64,000 nucleotides of DNA from JAIEPW01 sp964471915 (GTDB lineage Bacteria; Acidobacteriota; Terriglobia; Bryobacterales; Bryobacteraceae), in assembly GCA_964471915.1 (NCBI GenBank), contig CAYYID010000018.1, forward strand, positions 1 through 64,000, in the 5' to 3' direction. The translations under genes were made by a program, and so were the position numbers. The stretch's first letter is position 1. Each line of letters starts with the position of its first letter. Shown one piece after another: positions 34,877 through 43,047 of this stretch. Under the pieces are notes generated by a model, which saw only the letters and a program-made list of their open reading frames with translations, was not told the origin of the DNA and ran no database searches.

Positions 34877-35431
34877 TTAGTTCGGCAGCACCACGGTATC
34901 GACGACGTGGATCACGCCGTTGGACTGAAACACGTTGGCGATGGTGATCGTCGACATGCCGCCCTTCTCATCCTTGAGCACGATATTCTTGCCGGTCAGC
35001 GACGCCGTCAGCGTACCGCCGGCCACCGTCTTCAGCGTCGCCATGCCGTTGCCCATCTTGATCATCTTTTTGAGGTCGACGCTCGACACCTTGCCCGGCA
35101 CCACGTGGTACGTCAGCACCTTGGTGAGCGTGGGCTTGTTCTCGGCCTTCAGCAACGTGTCCACCGTGCCGGCCGGCAGCTTGGCAAAGGCGTCGTTGGT
35201 CGGCGCGAACACCGTGAACGGTCCAGGGGACATCAGGGTGTCGACCAGCCCGGCGGCCTTCACGGCGGCCACCAGCGTCGTGTGATCGGCCGAGTTCACG
35301 GCGTTCTCCACTATGTTCTTGGTCGGAAACATTTCCTTGCCGCCGACGACCGGCAGCTTGCCGGCTAGCGCGGAGCCTGCCAGAACGGCGGCCAGCGCGG
35401 CGGCGGGGACGATCTTCAGAAAGCTCTTCAT
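34877..35431 (-). CDS. Secreted fasciclin-domain protein
   Basis: The 184-residue protein has a signal peptide (KSFLKIVPAAALAAVLAGSA, cleaved near ALAGK) and one FAS1 domain (about 38-182). Conserved FAS1 blocks are visible: H1 (PFTVFAPTNDAFAKLPAGTV), the LLTYHVVPGKV-like LTYHVVPGKVSS segment and H2 (NVFQSNGVIHVVDTVVLP). FAS1 proteins mediate adhesion or surface interactions; the partner here is unknown. It is divergent from the molybdopterin enzyme gene across a 120-bp region with a long inverted repeat. Confidence 0.93.
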   Translation of the reverse strand: MKSFLKIVPAAALAAVLAGSALAGKLPVVGGKEMFPTKNIVENAVNSADHTTLVAAVKAAGLVDTLMSPGPFTVFAPTNDAFAKLPAGTVDTLLKAENKPTLTKVLTYHVVPGKVSSVDLKKMIKMGNGMATLKTVAGGTLTASLTGKNIVLKDEKGGMSTITIANVFQSNGVIHVVDTVVLPN

Positions 35432-35472
35432 TGGGGTTCTCCTGTTTCGCTTGATTTTGCGCGATGCACTGG

Positions 35473-35545
35473 TTACTACGGAAGCTCGCCGCGTTCAGAT
35501 GTGCCGGATCCCGCGGCATCCGGCGAGCCACGGACCGCGTAGTAA
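35473..35545. promoter_or_regulatory. Nested inverted-repeat element (possible 5'-UTR structure)
   Basis: Three nested arm pairs are present: TTACTACG (35473-35480) with CGTAGTAA (35538-35545), GCTCGCCG (35484-35491) with CGGCGAGC (35521-35528), and TGCCG (35502-35506) with CGGCA (35514-35518). An alternative pairing GCCGGAT (35503-35509) with ATCCGGC (35518-35524) competes with the second stem. The element ends directly before the GGAAGG Shine-Dalgarno of the gene at 35552. Confidence 0.55.
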
Positions 35546-35551
35546 GGAAGG

Positions 35552-36253
35552 ATGGAACGCAAATACTCGTCGCGAAGGGAACTGCTGAAGCTCGCGCCGC
35601 TCGCGGGCTTCGGCGCGCTCGCCTTTCCGGACCTCCGCAAGCGTGTGCTCGACGCCGGCGTGCGCGCGACCGACGCCGCGGGCGTCGCGGGTTTCCGGCC
35701 CGGCCACCTCGCCGCGGAACTGCCCGGCGAACTGCTGACGCCCCTCGAACGGTTCCCGGTTAACTCCTATCTGGCAGCGGATCCGGGCGTGGACCTTCCT
35801 AATTGGAAGCTCACCGTGGAGGGCGCAGTCGCCCGCCCCGGCGAGTACACGCTCGCGCAGTTGCGCCGCCTGCCCCGCGTCGCCCAGAACACGCGGCACG
35901 TCTGCATCGAGGGCTGGGACGTCGTCGGCAACTTCGCCGGCGCGCGCCTCGGCGACTTCCTGCACGGGATCGGACTGGACCCCCGCGCGCGCTATCTCGA
36001 GGTCCAGTGCGAGGACGAATACTACGAGACCCTCGATCTCGCGAGCGCGCTGCACCCCCAGTCGCTGCTCTGCTACGAAATGTACGGCCAGCCGCTGACG
36101 CTGGAGCACGGCGCGCCCCTGCGCCTGACCATCCCCACCAAGCTCGGCTACAAGCAGCCGAAGTATGTCCACACGCTGCGCGTCACCGCCGAACTCGGGC
36201 CGAAGCAGGGTTATTGGGTCGATCGCGGTTATAGCTGGTACGGAGGCCTATGA
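35552..36253 (+). CDS. TAT-exported molybdopterin-dependent oxidoreductase (sulfite oxidase family)
   Basis: The 233-residue protein has a twin-arginine leader (YSSRRELLKLAPLAGFGALA) and an Oxidored_molyb (sulfite oxidase/MsrP-like) domain. The cofactor-ligating cysteine is C118 in HVCIEGW. Other family segments are GARLGDFL, PQSLLCYEMYGQPLTLEHGA and TKLGYKQPKYV. Its stop overlaps the next gene, a membrane cytochrome b, by 4 bp, giving an MsrPQ- or SorAB-like pair: a periplasmic Mo enzyme fed by or feeding a membrane heme protein. The actual substrate (sulfite, methionine sulfoxide or other) cannot be decided. The start is supported by GGAAGG directly upstream. Confidence 0.92.
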   Translation: MERKYSSRRELLKLAPLAGFGALAFPDLRKRVLDAGVRATDAAGVAGFRPGHLAAELPGELLTPLERFPVNSYLAADPGVDLPNWKLTVEGAVARPGEYTLAQLRRLPRVAQNTRHVCIEGWDVVGNFAGARLGDFLHGIGLDPRARYLEVQCEDEYYETLDLASALHPQSLLCYEMYGQPLTLEHGAPLRLTIPTKLGYKQPKYVHTLRVTAELGPKQGYWVDRGYSWYGGL

Positions 36254-36894
36254 AGCGGACCTACGAACACCCGGCCTTCGTGCGGGTGCCGCACTGGGCC
36301 GGCGGCGCGGCCTGGATGATCCTGGCCATGAGCGGCCTCGAGATCTTCCGCGCGTTTCCGAGCTTCGGCGAGAAGCTCCCGCAGCAGGACCTCTTCGCCG
36401 TGCCGCCCGCGCTCGCGCTCGGCGAATGGCTGGGCGGCGCGCTCCAGTGGCACTTCACCTTCGCGTGGATCTTCGTCGCCGCGGCGGCGTTCTATTTGGC
36501 CGGACAGTTGCTCAGCGGGAACTTGCGGCAGGTGCTCTTCCGGCCGCGCGACCTTCGCGGCGTATGGCCGATGGCGCGGCATTACTTCCTCCGCGGCCCT
36601 CAGCCCGAGTGGACCGGGTCCTACAATCCCCTGCAGAAGCTGGCCTACACTGGAGCCCTGGGATTGCTGGGCCTGTCGATCGTCACCGGCGTCGCGCTGC
36701 TGCGTCCGGTGCAGCTTTCCGGACTGGTGGCGCTGCTCGGCGGCTTCCGCACCGTCCGGATCCTGCACTTCGCCGCGATGGCCGGCGTCCTCGCGTTCCT
36801 GCCGGGACACCTGCTCATGGTCGCGCTGCACGGCTGGAACAACTTCGCCGGCATGTGGACCGGCTGGCGCGCCGCGGATCCTACTCGCCGATGA
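36250..36894 (+). CDS. Cytochrome b561-type membrane subunit
   Basis: The 214-residue four-helix membrane protein belongs to the hydrogenase/formate dehydrogenase gamma-like cytochrome b group. Likely heme b ligands are histidines in RVPHWAGGAAWM (H19), WHFTFAWIF, VRILHFAAMAGVLAFL and GHLLMVALHGW. Helices lie at about 18-33, 65-83, 118-140 and 165-190. Translation is coupled to the molybdopterin subunit (ATGA overlap), so it probably exchanges electrons between that enzyme and the quinone pool. The 3' end overlaps the convergent yjbQ gene by 14 bp. Confidence 0.88.
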   Translation: MKRTYEHPAFVRVPHWAGGAAWMILAMSGLEIFRAFPSFGEKLPQQDLFAVPPALALGEWLGGALQWHFTFAWIFVAAAAFYLAGQLLSGNLRQVLFRPRDLRGVWPMARHYFLRGPQPEWTGSYNPLQKLAYTGALGLLGLSIVTGVALLRPVQLSGLVALLGGFRTVRILHFAAMAGVLAFLPGHLLMVALHGWNNFAGMWTGWRAADPTRR

Positions 36895-37300
36895 TCTTCA
36901 CCAGCACCCGCTTGCGGCGGCGCCCGTCGAACTCGCCGTAGAAGATCTGCTCCCAGGGTCCGAAATCCAGCTTGCCGCCGGTGATCGCCACCACCACTTC
37001 GCGCCCCATCACCTGGCGCTTCAGGTGGGCGTCAGCGTTGTCCTCGCCCGTGCGGTTGTGGTGGTAGTTCCGGACCGGCTCGTGCGGCGCGAGTTGCTCC
37101 AGCCACTTCTCGAAATCGTGGTGCAGCCCGCTTTCGTCGTCGTTAATGAAGACCGACGCCGTAATGTGCATGGCGTTGACCAGCACCAAACCCTCGCGGA
37201 CCCCGCTCGCCCGCAGGCAGCGCTCCACTTCCGGGGTGATGTTCACGAAACCCCGGCGGCTGGGGATTTCGAACCACAATTCTTCGCGGTAGCTCTTCAT
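36881..37300 (-). CDS. yjbQ: YjbQ/UPF0047 family protein (secondary thiamine-phosphate synthase-like)
   Basis: The 139-residue protein starts at ATG 37300 (MKSYREELWFEIPSRRGFVN), the usual start of the family; eight extra residues upstream are unlikely. Typical blocks are GLVLVNAMHITASVFIND, then YHHNRTGEDNADAHLKRQVMG and GPWEQIFYGEFDGRRRKRV. YjbQ proteins show weak thiamine-phosphate synthase activity in E. coli, but the native role is unclear. The gene is convergent with the cytochrome b gene (14-bp overlap). Confidence 0.93.
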   Translation of the reverse strand: MKSYREELWFEIPSRRGFVNITPEVERCLRASGVREGLVLVNAMHITASVFINDDESGLHHDFEKWLEQLAPHEPVRNYHHNRTGEDNADAHLKRQVMGREVVVAITGGKLDFGPWEQIFYGEFDGRRRKRVLVKIIGE

Positions 37301-37350
37301 GGCGCATCCCATCGTAGCCCGCAAGCTTGCTCGCTTAGCTTGGGGTGGGC

Positions 37351-37356
37351 TATCAT
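37351..37356 (+). promoter_or_regulatory. Candidate promoter of the 37366 gene
   Basis: -10 TATCAT (37351-37356) is preceded, after an 18-nt spacer, by TTGCTC (37327-37332). The start codon follows 9 nt later, so the leader would be very short or absent. Confidence 0.45.
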
Positions 37357-37365
37357 CAACCCGAA

Positions 37366-37578
37366 ATGGCCAAGTTTCAGTTCACTAAGACGATTGAAGC
37401 CGAGAAGCTCAACAAGCGCACTCTGATCCCGTTGGGCGGACAGAAGCAGACGGTTCCGTTCGGCGGCATCGTCGAACTGATCGACCAGGTGCGTGACGAC
37501 GTCCGCTTCAACTACCTGGGCGAACCTTGCAGTTGCAAGGAAGAGGAGTGGAAGGTCGGGGCGAAGGCTATCGAATAG
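37366..37578 (+). CDS. Small conserved-looking cytosolic protein
   Basis: The 70-residue protein, unrecognised, starts at the ATG at 37366 (MAKFQFTKTIEAEKLNKRTL); an upstream in-frame ATG (37345) overlaps the -10. A compact beta pattern (LIPLGGQKQTVPFGGIVELI) ends in a charged C-terminus with a close Cys pair (EPCSCKEEEW). Its size and pattern suggest an SH3-like barrel. It is 54 bp upstream of the next gene, which has its own Shine-Dalgarno, and could be cotranscribed. Confidence 0.65.
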   Translation: MAKFQFTKTIEAEKLNKRTLIPLGGQKQTVPFGGIVELIDQVRDDVRFNYLGEPCSCKEEEWKVGAKAIE

Positions 37579-37632
37579 CCGGCCCTAACGGGAAGCGGCG
37601 GAACCGCCGAAAGTCGTATCGAGGAGACTCCG

Positions 37633-38523
37633 ATGTTTCTCGGGCTGTTTCTCGACATGACGGCGGTGGTTTTGTCATTCCTGTGCCAGGACCTCGCGGC
37701 CCCCGGTTGGCTCGCTCCCTATCCCGGAGCCCAACCGGAAGAAACGCGCTCCGAAGCCTCCGTGCGCACCCAGTACGCGACCCCCGCCAAACCGGCTGAA
37801 GTCCTCGCGCACTATCAAAAGCTGCTCGCCGGCGCCGGACTGCCCGCGGCGGCCAACGCCGACGGGCTGGGGACCTCCCTCCGCGCCGCCGCGCCCGAGT
37901 GCGATGTGCTGATCCAGATCCGCGAGTCCGGCAGCGGAACCCAGGTGCGCACCGCCTGCTCCGCGCGAGTCACGGCCTCGAATGCCCTGCCCCCGGTGAC
38001 GGGCGTCGCGCCCTCCCGGCGTTCTTCCGCCCCGCCGCTCGAACCCCGGCGGGCCGGCGATACCATGCGGCAGTACGACCAGCCGGTCTATCCGCCCCAC
38101 AAGAAGCTCGACATCTGGGACGAGAGCACGACGCCGCCACTGGAGTGGCCGGCCTGGCTCGTCCACATGCCGGGCGCGAGCCGCGGGCTGACCGTCACGG
38201 AGCGCGTAGACCAGAACGACAAGCGGCCCTACCTCCACAGCTCGTTCACCACCAGCGCGCCCGTGACCGGGATCCACGAGTTCTATGAGAACTTGTTCAC
38301 GGCGAACGGGGTCCCGCCGCCGGTCACCCGGCTCTCCACTGGCCAGACCCTGGGCGGGGTGATCCAGAACAAGTCCGGATCGGTCGAGGCGAACCGGTAT
38401 GTCCGCGGCAACCATGGCGCGCACTGGTCGTACAAGGCGTATTACAACCGGAGCTATCTCAACGCGCCGATCACCGTGACGCTCACCGTGCGGACGCACC
38501 CAGACTTCAAGAACCGCCGGTAG
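37633..38523 (+). CDS. Unrecognised protein with internal duplication
   Basis: The 296-residue protein of unknown function starts at the ATG at 37633, following GAGGAG. The N-terminal hydrophobic stretch (LGLFLDMTAVVLSFLCQDLA) could be a signal or anchor. Two copies of one module are visible: residues 25-80 (WLAPYPGA...ASVRTQYATPAKPAEVLAHY, then QKLLAGAGLP) and 174-235 (WLVHMPGA...LHSSFTTSAPVTGIHEFYEN, then LFTANGVP). A Pro/Arg-rich linker joins them. The module resembles short alpha-beta domains found in lipoproteins. The stop overlaps the convergent GNAT gene by 17 bp. Confidence 0.65.
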   Translation: MFLGLFLDMTAVVLSFLCQDLAAPGWLAPYPGAQPEETRSEASVRTQYATPAKPAEVLAHYQKLLAGAGLPAAANADGLGTSLRAAAPECDVLIQIRESGSGTQVRTACSARVTASNALPPVTGVAPSRRSSAPPLEPRRAGDTMRQYDQPVYPPHKKLDIWDESTTPPLEWPAWLVHMPGASRGLTVTERVDQNDKRPYLHSSFTTSAPVTGIHEFYENLFTANGVPPPVTRLSTGQTLGGVIQNKSGSVEANRYVRGNHGAHWSYKAYYNRSYLNAPITVTLTVRTHPDFKNRR

Positions 38524-39040
38524 CTTCCGCCCGAGGCGGTGCTTCGAAGCTCGCCAGCGCCATCACCAGCGTCAACGGGCGGTCCCGCAGCGGAAGTGCC
38601 CCGAAGCTCGCATACCAACGGGCCGCGCGGCTGTTCTTCGCGTCGATAATCAGCACCACGCCTCCCACCGACTGCGCCGCCTGCAGGCAACGGCGCGCGG
38701 CCGCCGCCAGTAACTGCCCGCCGAGTCCCTGTCCCTGCCACCGCAGATCCGTGGCCAGCCGCGCGAGCCGGAAGCCCGGAACGTCGTGTCGCGCCAGACC
38801 GCGCCGCACCGTTTCCGGAGTCTCGGCGTAGGCGATTGCCCCCGGAGCGATGCTATAGAAGCCCAGGATCGTTCTCCGGTCCGCGTCGTCCACCGCGAGG
38901 ATCGTTTTGGCGCCGCCGAGATCGTGACTCTGACGCGCGTAGCGCCGCAGAAACTCGTTCCGAGCTGCGTCGCCGCAATCGAAGGATTCGCGATCGTGCT
39001 TCCGCGCAATCGGTTCCTCGTGCCAGCCGGACACACTCAT
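38507..39040 (-). CDS. GNAT acetyltransferase, TacT-like toxin
   Basis: The 177-residue GNAT protein resembles TacT/AtaT toxins, which acetylate aminoacyl-tRNA. Family pattern: SFDCGDAARNEFLRRYARQS near the N-terminus, then GFYSIAPGAI, the acetyl-CoA loop DLRWQGQGLGGQLLAAAARR and the NSRAARWYASFGALPL segment with the likely catalytic tyrosine. It is encoded directly after a DUF1778 gene, with the two overlapping by 4 bp, the standard antitoxin-toxin order. The C-terminal tail (EAPPRAEATGGS) reaches into the convergent neighbour. Confidence 0.9.
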   Translation of the reverse strand: MSVSGWHEEPIARKHDRESFDCGDAARNEFLRRYARQSHDLGGAKTILAVDDADRRTILGFYSIAPGAIAYAETPETVRRGLARHDVPGFRLARLATDLRWQGQGLGGQLLAAAARRCLQAAQSVGGVVLIIDAKNSRAARWYASFGALPLRDRPLTLVMALASFEAPPRAEATGGS

Positions 39041-39327
39041 GTGCGTTTCGGTTTGGAATCCGGCACAGCGGCGAGCGCCGCCCGCAGGCGTGCATTCGGC
39101 GCGGGCGGATTCTCCAGCAGCGCCAGCACGCGGCGGCTGTCGCGGGCGGACAACTGGATTCGCTCCGCCTGCTCAATCACGTTCCGCGCCTCCCGGAGCG
39201 CGTGGCGCAGGACGAACTCCGTCAAATCGGTGTTCTCCAGCGCCGCCGCGCGCAACAGCGCTGCTTTCTGCTCCCGCCGCACCCGGAGGTTCATTCGCTG
39301 GTTGTCGCCGACCGCTACGCGAGGCAT
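39037..39327 (-). CDS. DUF1778 antitoxin (TacA-like)
   Basis: The 96-residue ribbon-helix-helix antitoxin of the DUF1778 family has an N-terminal RMNLRVRREQKAALLRAAAL RHH segment, TDLTEFVLRHALREARNVIE, and a C-terminal neutralising region (IQLSARDSRRVLALLENPPA). It is preceded by a strong Shine-Dalgarno (GGAGGAAGG). It binds the GNAT toxin and probably represses its own promoter. Translation is coupled to the toxin by a 4-bp overlap. Confidence 0.93.
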   Translation of the reverse strand: MPRVAVGDNQRMNLRVRREQKAALLRAAALENTDLTEFVLRHALREARNVIEQAERIQLSARDSRRVLALLENPPAPNARLRAALAAVPDSKPKRT

Positions 39328-39441
39328 GGCTTCCTTCCTCCAGCATAGGCGCCGCCCGCGCGCGGCGTCAACGGGTGAACATTCAATGCGTACGCACCGA
39401 ACGGCCCGGACCCCGAACCCGTCCAGGCAAGTCTAATCCGT

Positions 39442-39447
39442 TATCAT
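39442..39447 (+). promoter_or_regulatory. Candidate -10 box for the M14 peptidase
   Basis: TATCAT lies 7 nt before ATG 39455. It overlaps an upstream in-frame ATG at 39446, which favours 39455 as the real, leaderless start. Confidence 0.45.
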
Positions 39448-39454
39448 GATTCCC

Positions 39455-42370
39455 ATGCTGAAACTGTGCCTGCCCGGGCTCCTGCTGGTTGCCGCTGCTG
39501 CCGCCCAGCAGAAAATCGACGAAGGCTATACCGCCAAGATCCGCGAGTACACCACCGACAAGATGTTCCTCACCGAACTCGTGGACCACCTGCCCGCCTC
39601 GGACAAAGTCCCCACACCCGAGAAGGTGCTCGGCTACGCCATCGGCACGCCGAACCGGCTCACCTACACCAAAGACATCTACCGCTACATGCGCGAAGTC
39701 GAAAAGGCCTCGCCCCGCGTCAAGACCTGGGTCGCGGGACTCTCCGAAGAAGGCCGCGAGACCCTGCTGGTCGCCATCACCGACGAGGCCAACATGGCGA
39801 AACTCGCCCGCTACAAGGAGATCACCGCCAAGCTCGCCGATCCGCGCAAGCTCACCGACGACGACGCGAAGAAGCTGATCGACGAGGGCCTGCCGATCTA
39901 CTGGGCCACGGGATCGATCCACTCGCCCGAAACCGGATCGCCCGAGATGCTCATGGAACTCGTCTACCGGCTCGCGGTGGAGGAGACGTCCTTCATCCAG
40001 AACATCCGCAAGAACTCGATCGTCCTGGTTACGCCCGCCACCGAGGTGGACGGCCGCGACCGCCAGGTCGACCTCTACAACTACCGCAAAGCCAAGCCGG
40101 GCGCGACGCCGCCCTCGCTGCTGTACTGGGGCAAGTACGTCGCCCACGATAACAACCGCGACGGCATGGCGCTGACTCTGCAGCTTTCGAAGATCGTCAT
40201 GAAGACCTTCTTCGACTGGCACCCGCAGGTGCTCCACGATCTGCACGAGAGCGTCCCCTTCCTCTACACCTCGACCGGCACCGGACCCTACAACTCCTGG
40301 CTGGACCCCATCGTCGTGAACGAATGGCAGAAGATGGCCTACCACGAGATTGAAGAGATGACCAAGCGCGGCGTGCCGGGCGTCTGGACGCACGGCTTCT
40401 ACGACGGCTGGGTGCCTAACTACATGTTCTATGCGGCCAACGGGCACAACTCCATCGGCCGTTTCTATGAGACCTTCGGCAACGGCGGCGCCGACACGCG
40501 CGACCGCACCGTCGGCGCGCAGGCCACGCGCACCTGGTTCCGGCCCAATCCGCCGCTCCCCAAGGTCAAGTGGTCGCTGCGGAACAATACCAACATGCAG
40601 CAGTCCGCCCTGTTGTTCGCCATGAACTACACCGCGACGAACAAGAAGACCTTCCTCGAGAACTTCTATCTCAAGAGCAAGCGGAGCGTCCTCAAGGCCG
40701 CCACCGAAGGCCCCGCCGCGTACGTCATTCCCGCCGACGATCCGCGCCCGGTGGAGGCGGCGGAGCTGATGCGCCTCCTCCAGGCCCAGGGACTCGAGAT
40801 CCACAAGACCACCGCGGAAACCGAGGTCAGCTACCAGGCGGGCCGCGAAAAGAAGACGCAGAAGGTCCCCGCGGGCAGCTACGTCGTCCGCATGGACCAG
40901 CCGTACTCGCGCATGGGCGACATGCTGCTCGACACGCAGTACTACAACGTCAGCGATCCGAATCCGTACGACGACACCGGCTGGTCGCTCGGCGCGCTGC
41001 GCGGCGTAAAGACCATCCGCGTCATGGACACCTCCGTGCTGAAGACGCCGATGGCGATGGTCGCCGGCCCCGCGGAGATCAAGGGCCGTGTCACGGGGTC
41101 CGGCTCCACGTTCCTCGTGAACCACAACGCCGACAACACGCTGATCAGCTTCCGCTACGCCCTGAAGGACGTCAAGATGCAGGCCGCCGAGGAGGCGTTC
41201 GAAGCCGGCGGGCAGAAGTTCAACGCCGGGACGTTCATCATCGCCAACGCGGATCGCGGGCGCGTGGAGAAAGCGGCCGAACAGGCCGGCCTCAGCGTGC
41301 TGGCCGTCAGCGACGCGCCGAAGGTCCCCATGCACGAGTTGCATGCCCCGCGCATCGCCCTGGTCCACACCTGGATCAACACGCAGGACGAGGGCTGGTA
41401 CCGCATCGCCTTCGACCACCTCAAGGTCCCTTACACCTACATCTCGGACCAGAAGCTGCGCACCGATCCGGACCTGCGCGCGAAGTACGACGTCATCGTC
41501 TTCGGCCCGGTGCGCGGCAACTCGCAGCGCGTCGTCAACGGATTGCCGATGAGCGGCGAGCCGATTCCCTGGAAACAGTCGGAGCTGACCCCCAACTTCG
41601 GCACCTCACCCGACACCACCGACGACATGCGCGGCGGCATGATGCTCGAAGGTCTGGTGAACCTCAAGAAGTTCATCGAAGCGGGCGGCCTGTTCGTCAC
41701 CGTGCAAGGCAACTCGTCGATTCCGATCGACTACGGCCTCATCGAAGGCGTGTCGATCCAGCAAACCCGCGAATTGCGCGCGCGCGGCAGCGTCCTGAAC
41801 GCGGTGCTCGGTGACCGCCGTTCGCCGATCGCTTACGGCTATCCCGACAAGTTCGCTGTCTACTTCAACCAGGCGCCCGTGTTCTCTTCGGGTATCGGCG
41901 GCCTGTTCGGCGGGCGCAATCCCTTCGGTGACACGGCCGGGCCGCGCGTCTCCGGACGCGGCTCGCTCACCGATCCGGACGTTCCGCAGGGCCGGCCCTA
42001 CGTCGCTCCGGACGCTCCCGCCGCGCCGCCCCGTCCCGGCGAGGAACCGCCCATCCCCGAGGAAATGCGCGAGATGATGCGCGGCATGCTGCCCGCCGCG
42101 CGTCCCCGGATCCCGGTCCGTTTCGCCCCGGAAAACGACCTGCTCGTGAGCGGTATGCTCGCGGGCGGGCGCGAACTGGCCAACACCCCCGCCGTGATCA
42201 GCGCGCCCGCGGGCAAGGGCAACGTCCTGATGTTCTCCATCAATCCCATCTGGCGCAACGAGACGCAGGGATCGTACTTCCTGTTGTTCAACGCGATGCT
42301 CAACTACCAGAACCTCGACGCCGGCGCGCGGCGCGGCGGCCCGTCGGGCAGCGGCGCGGAAGATTTCTAA
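39455..42370 (+). CDS. Exported M14 family zinc carboxypeptidase
   Basis: The 971-residue secreted peptidase starts at ATG 39455 with a signal peptide (LKLCLPGLLLVAAAAAQQ). The M14 domain (about 45-400) has the zinc pair H156 and E159 in SIHSPETGSPEM, NxxR-type residues in DRDRQVDLYN, and the third ligand His in HDLHES (261 or 264). A long C-terminal region (about 430-960) with beta-rich and glutamine-amidotransferase-like features (VVFGPVRGNSQRVVNG-like) follows, with a Pro-rich segment (EEPPIPEEMREMMRGMLP). It is typical of Acidobacterial large M14 enzymes and probably trims peptides extracellularly. Four bp separate it from the alkA-like gene. Confidence 0.88.
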   Translation: MLKLCLPGLLLVAAAAAQQKIDEGYTAKIREYTTDKMFLTELVDHLPASDKVPTPEKVLGYAIGTPNRLTYTKDIYRYMREVEKASPRVKTWVAGLSEEGRETLLVAITDEANMAKLARYKEITAKLADPRKLTDDDAKKLIDEGLPIYWATGSIHSPETGSPEMLMELVYRLAVEETSFIQNIRKNSIVLVTPATEVDGRDRQVDLYNYRKAKPGATPPSLLYWGKYVAHDNNRDGMALTLQLSKIVMKTFFDWHPQVLHDLHESVPFLYTSTGTGPYNSWLDPIVVNEWQKMAYHEIEEMTKRGVPGVWTHGFYDGWVPNYMFYAANGHNSIGRFYETFGNGGADTRDRTVGAQATRTWFRPNPPLPKVKWSLRNNTNMQQSALLFAMNYTATNKKTFLENFYLKSKRSVLKAATEGPAAYVIPADDPRPVEAAELMRLLQAQGLEIHKTTAETEVSYQAGREKKTQKVPAGSYVVRMDQPYSRMGDMLLDTQYYNVSDPNPYDDTGWSLGALRGVKTIRVMDTSVLKTPMAMVAGPAEIKGRVTGSGSTFLVNHNADNTLISFRYALKDVKMQAAEEAFEAGGQKFNAGTFIIANADRGRVEKAAEQAGLSVLAVSDAPKVPMHELHAPRIALVHTWINTQDEGWYRIAFDHLKVPYTYISDQKLRTDPDLRAKYDVIVFGPVRGNSQRVVNGLPMSGEPIPWKQSELTPNFGTSPDTTDDMRGGMMLEGLVNLKKFIEAGGLFVTVQGNSSIPIDYGLIEGVSIQQTRELRARGSVLNAVLGDRRSPIAYGYPDKFAVYFNQAPVFSSGIGGLFGGRNPFGDTAGPRVSGRGSLTDPDVPQGRPYVAPDAPAAPPRPGEEPPIPEEMREMMRGMLPAARPRIPVRFAPENDLLVSGMLAGGRELANTPAVISAPAGKGNVLMFSINPIWRNETQGSYFLLFNAMLNYQNLDAGARRGGPSGSGAEDF

Positions 42371-42374
42371 CTCC

Positions 42375-42974
42375 GTGCGCGCGGCTGTGACGCATCTGCG
42401 GCGAGCCGATCCCGTGCTCGCCGCTCTCATCGAGCGCGTGGGCGCGCCGCGCATCGAGTACCGCGAACCGGTCTTCGAAACGCTGGTGCGGTCCATCGTG
42501 TTCCAGCAACTGAACGGCAAAGCCGCGGCGACCATCTACGCGCGGCTGGAGGCTGCGGCCAAGTCCATCACGCCGGAGGCGATTCTGAAGCTGCGGCCGG
42601 CGCGGCTGCGGGCGGCGGGCCTTTCGGCCCAGAAGATGACCTACGTGCGGGACCTGGCGCGCCAGACCCGGGACGGCACGGTCGACTTCTCCCGCCTGGG
42701 GTCGCTCGCCGACGCCGCGGTGGTCGAGCATCTCACCCAAGTGAAGGGCGTCGGCGTCTGGACCGCCCACATGTTCCTGATCTTCGCGCTGCGGCGTCCC
42801 GACATCCTGCCCGTGGGCGACTACGGGATCCGCGCCGCGATGCAGAAGGCCTACGGTCTTGCGGAACTGCCGAAACCCGCCGAGATGGAGCGGATCGCCG
42901 CGCCCTGGCGTCCCCACGCGTCGCTCGCCAGTTGGTACCTCTGGCGCAGCCTGGATGGCGACGCCGCGCTCTAG
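42375..42974 (+). CDS. DNA-3-methyladenine glycosylase II (AlkA-like)
   Basis: This 199-residue HhH-GPD glycosylase removes alkylated bases such as 3-methyladenine, the first step of base-excision repair. VFETLVRSIVFQQLNGKAA opens the domain. The helix-hairpin-helix is VKGVGVWTAHMFL (about 123-135), and the catalytic aspartate is D149 in PVGDYGIRAA. It lacks the AlkA N-terminal beta domain, as do other short bacterial members. The start is GTG 42375, 4 bp after the M14 stop, so it is cotranscribed with the peptidase, presumably by position alone. Confidence 0.93.
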   Translation: MRAAVTHLRRADPVLAALIERVGAPRIEYREPVFETLVRSIVFQQLNGKAAATIYARLEAAAKSITPEAILKLRPARLRAAGLSAQKMTYVRDLARQTRDGTVDFSRLGSLADAAVVEHLTQVKGVGVWTAHMFLIFALRRPDILPVGDYGIRAAMQKAYGLAELPKPAEMERIAAPWRPHASLASWYLWRSLDGDAAL

Positions 42975-43047
42975 CCCTCAGAACCGAAACCGCCCGGCGC
43001 GGCGGAAATCACTCGCTCCACTGCCTAGCAGAGCGCGTGCGGCCGGC

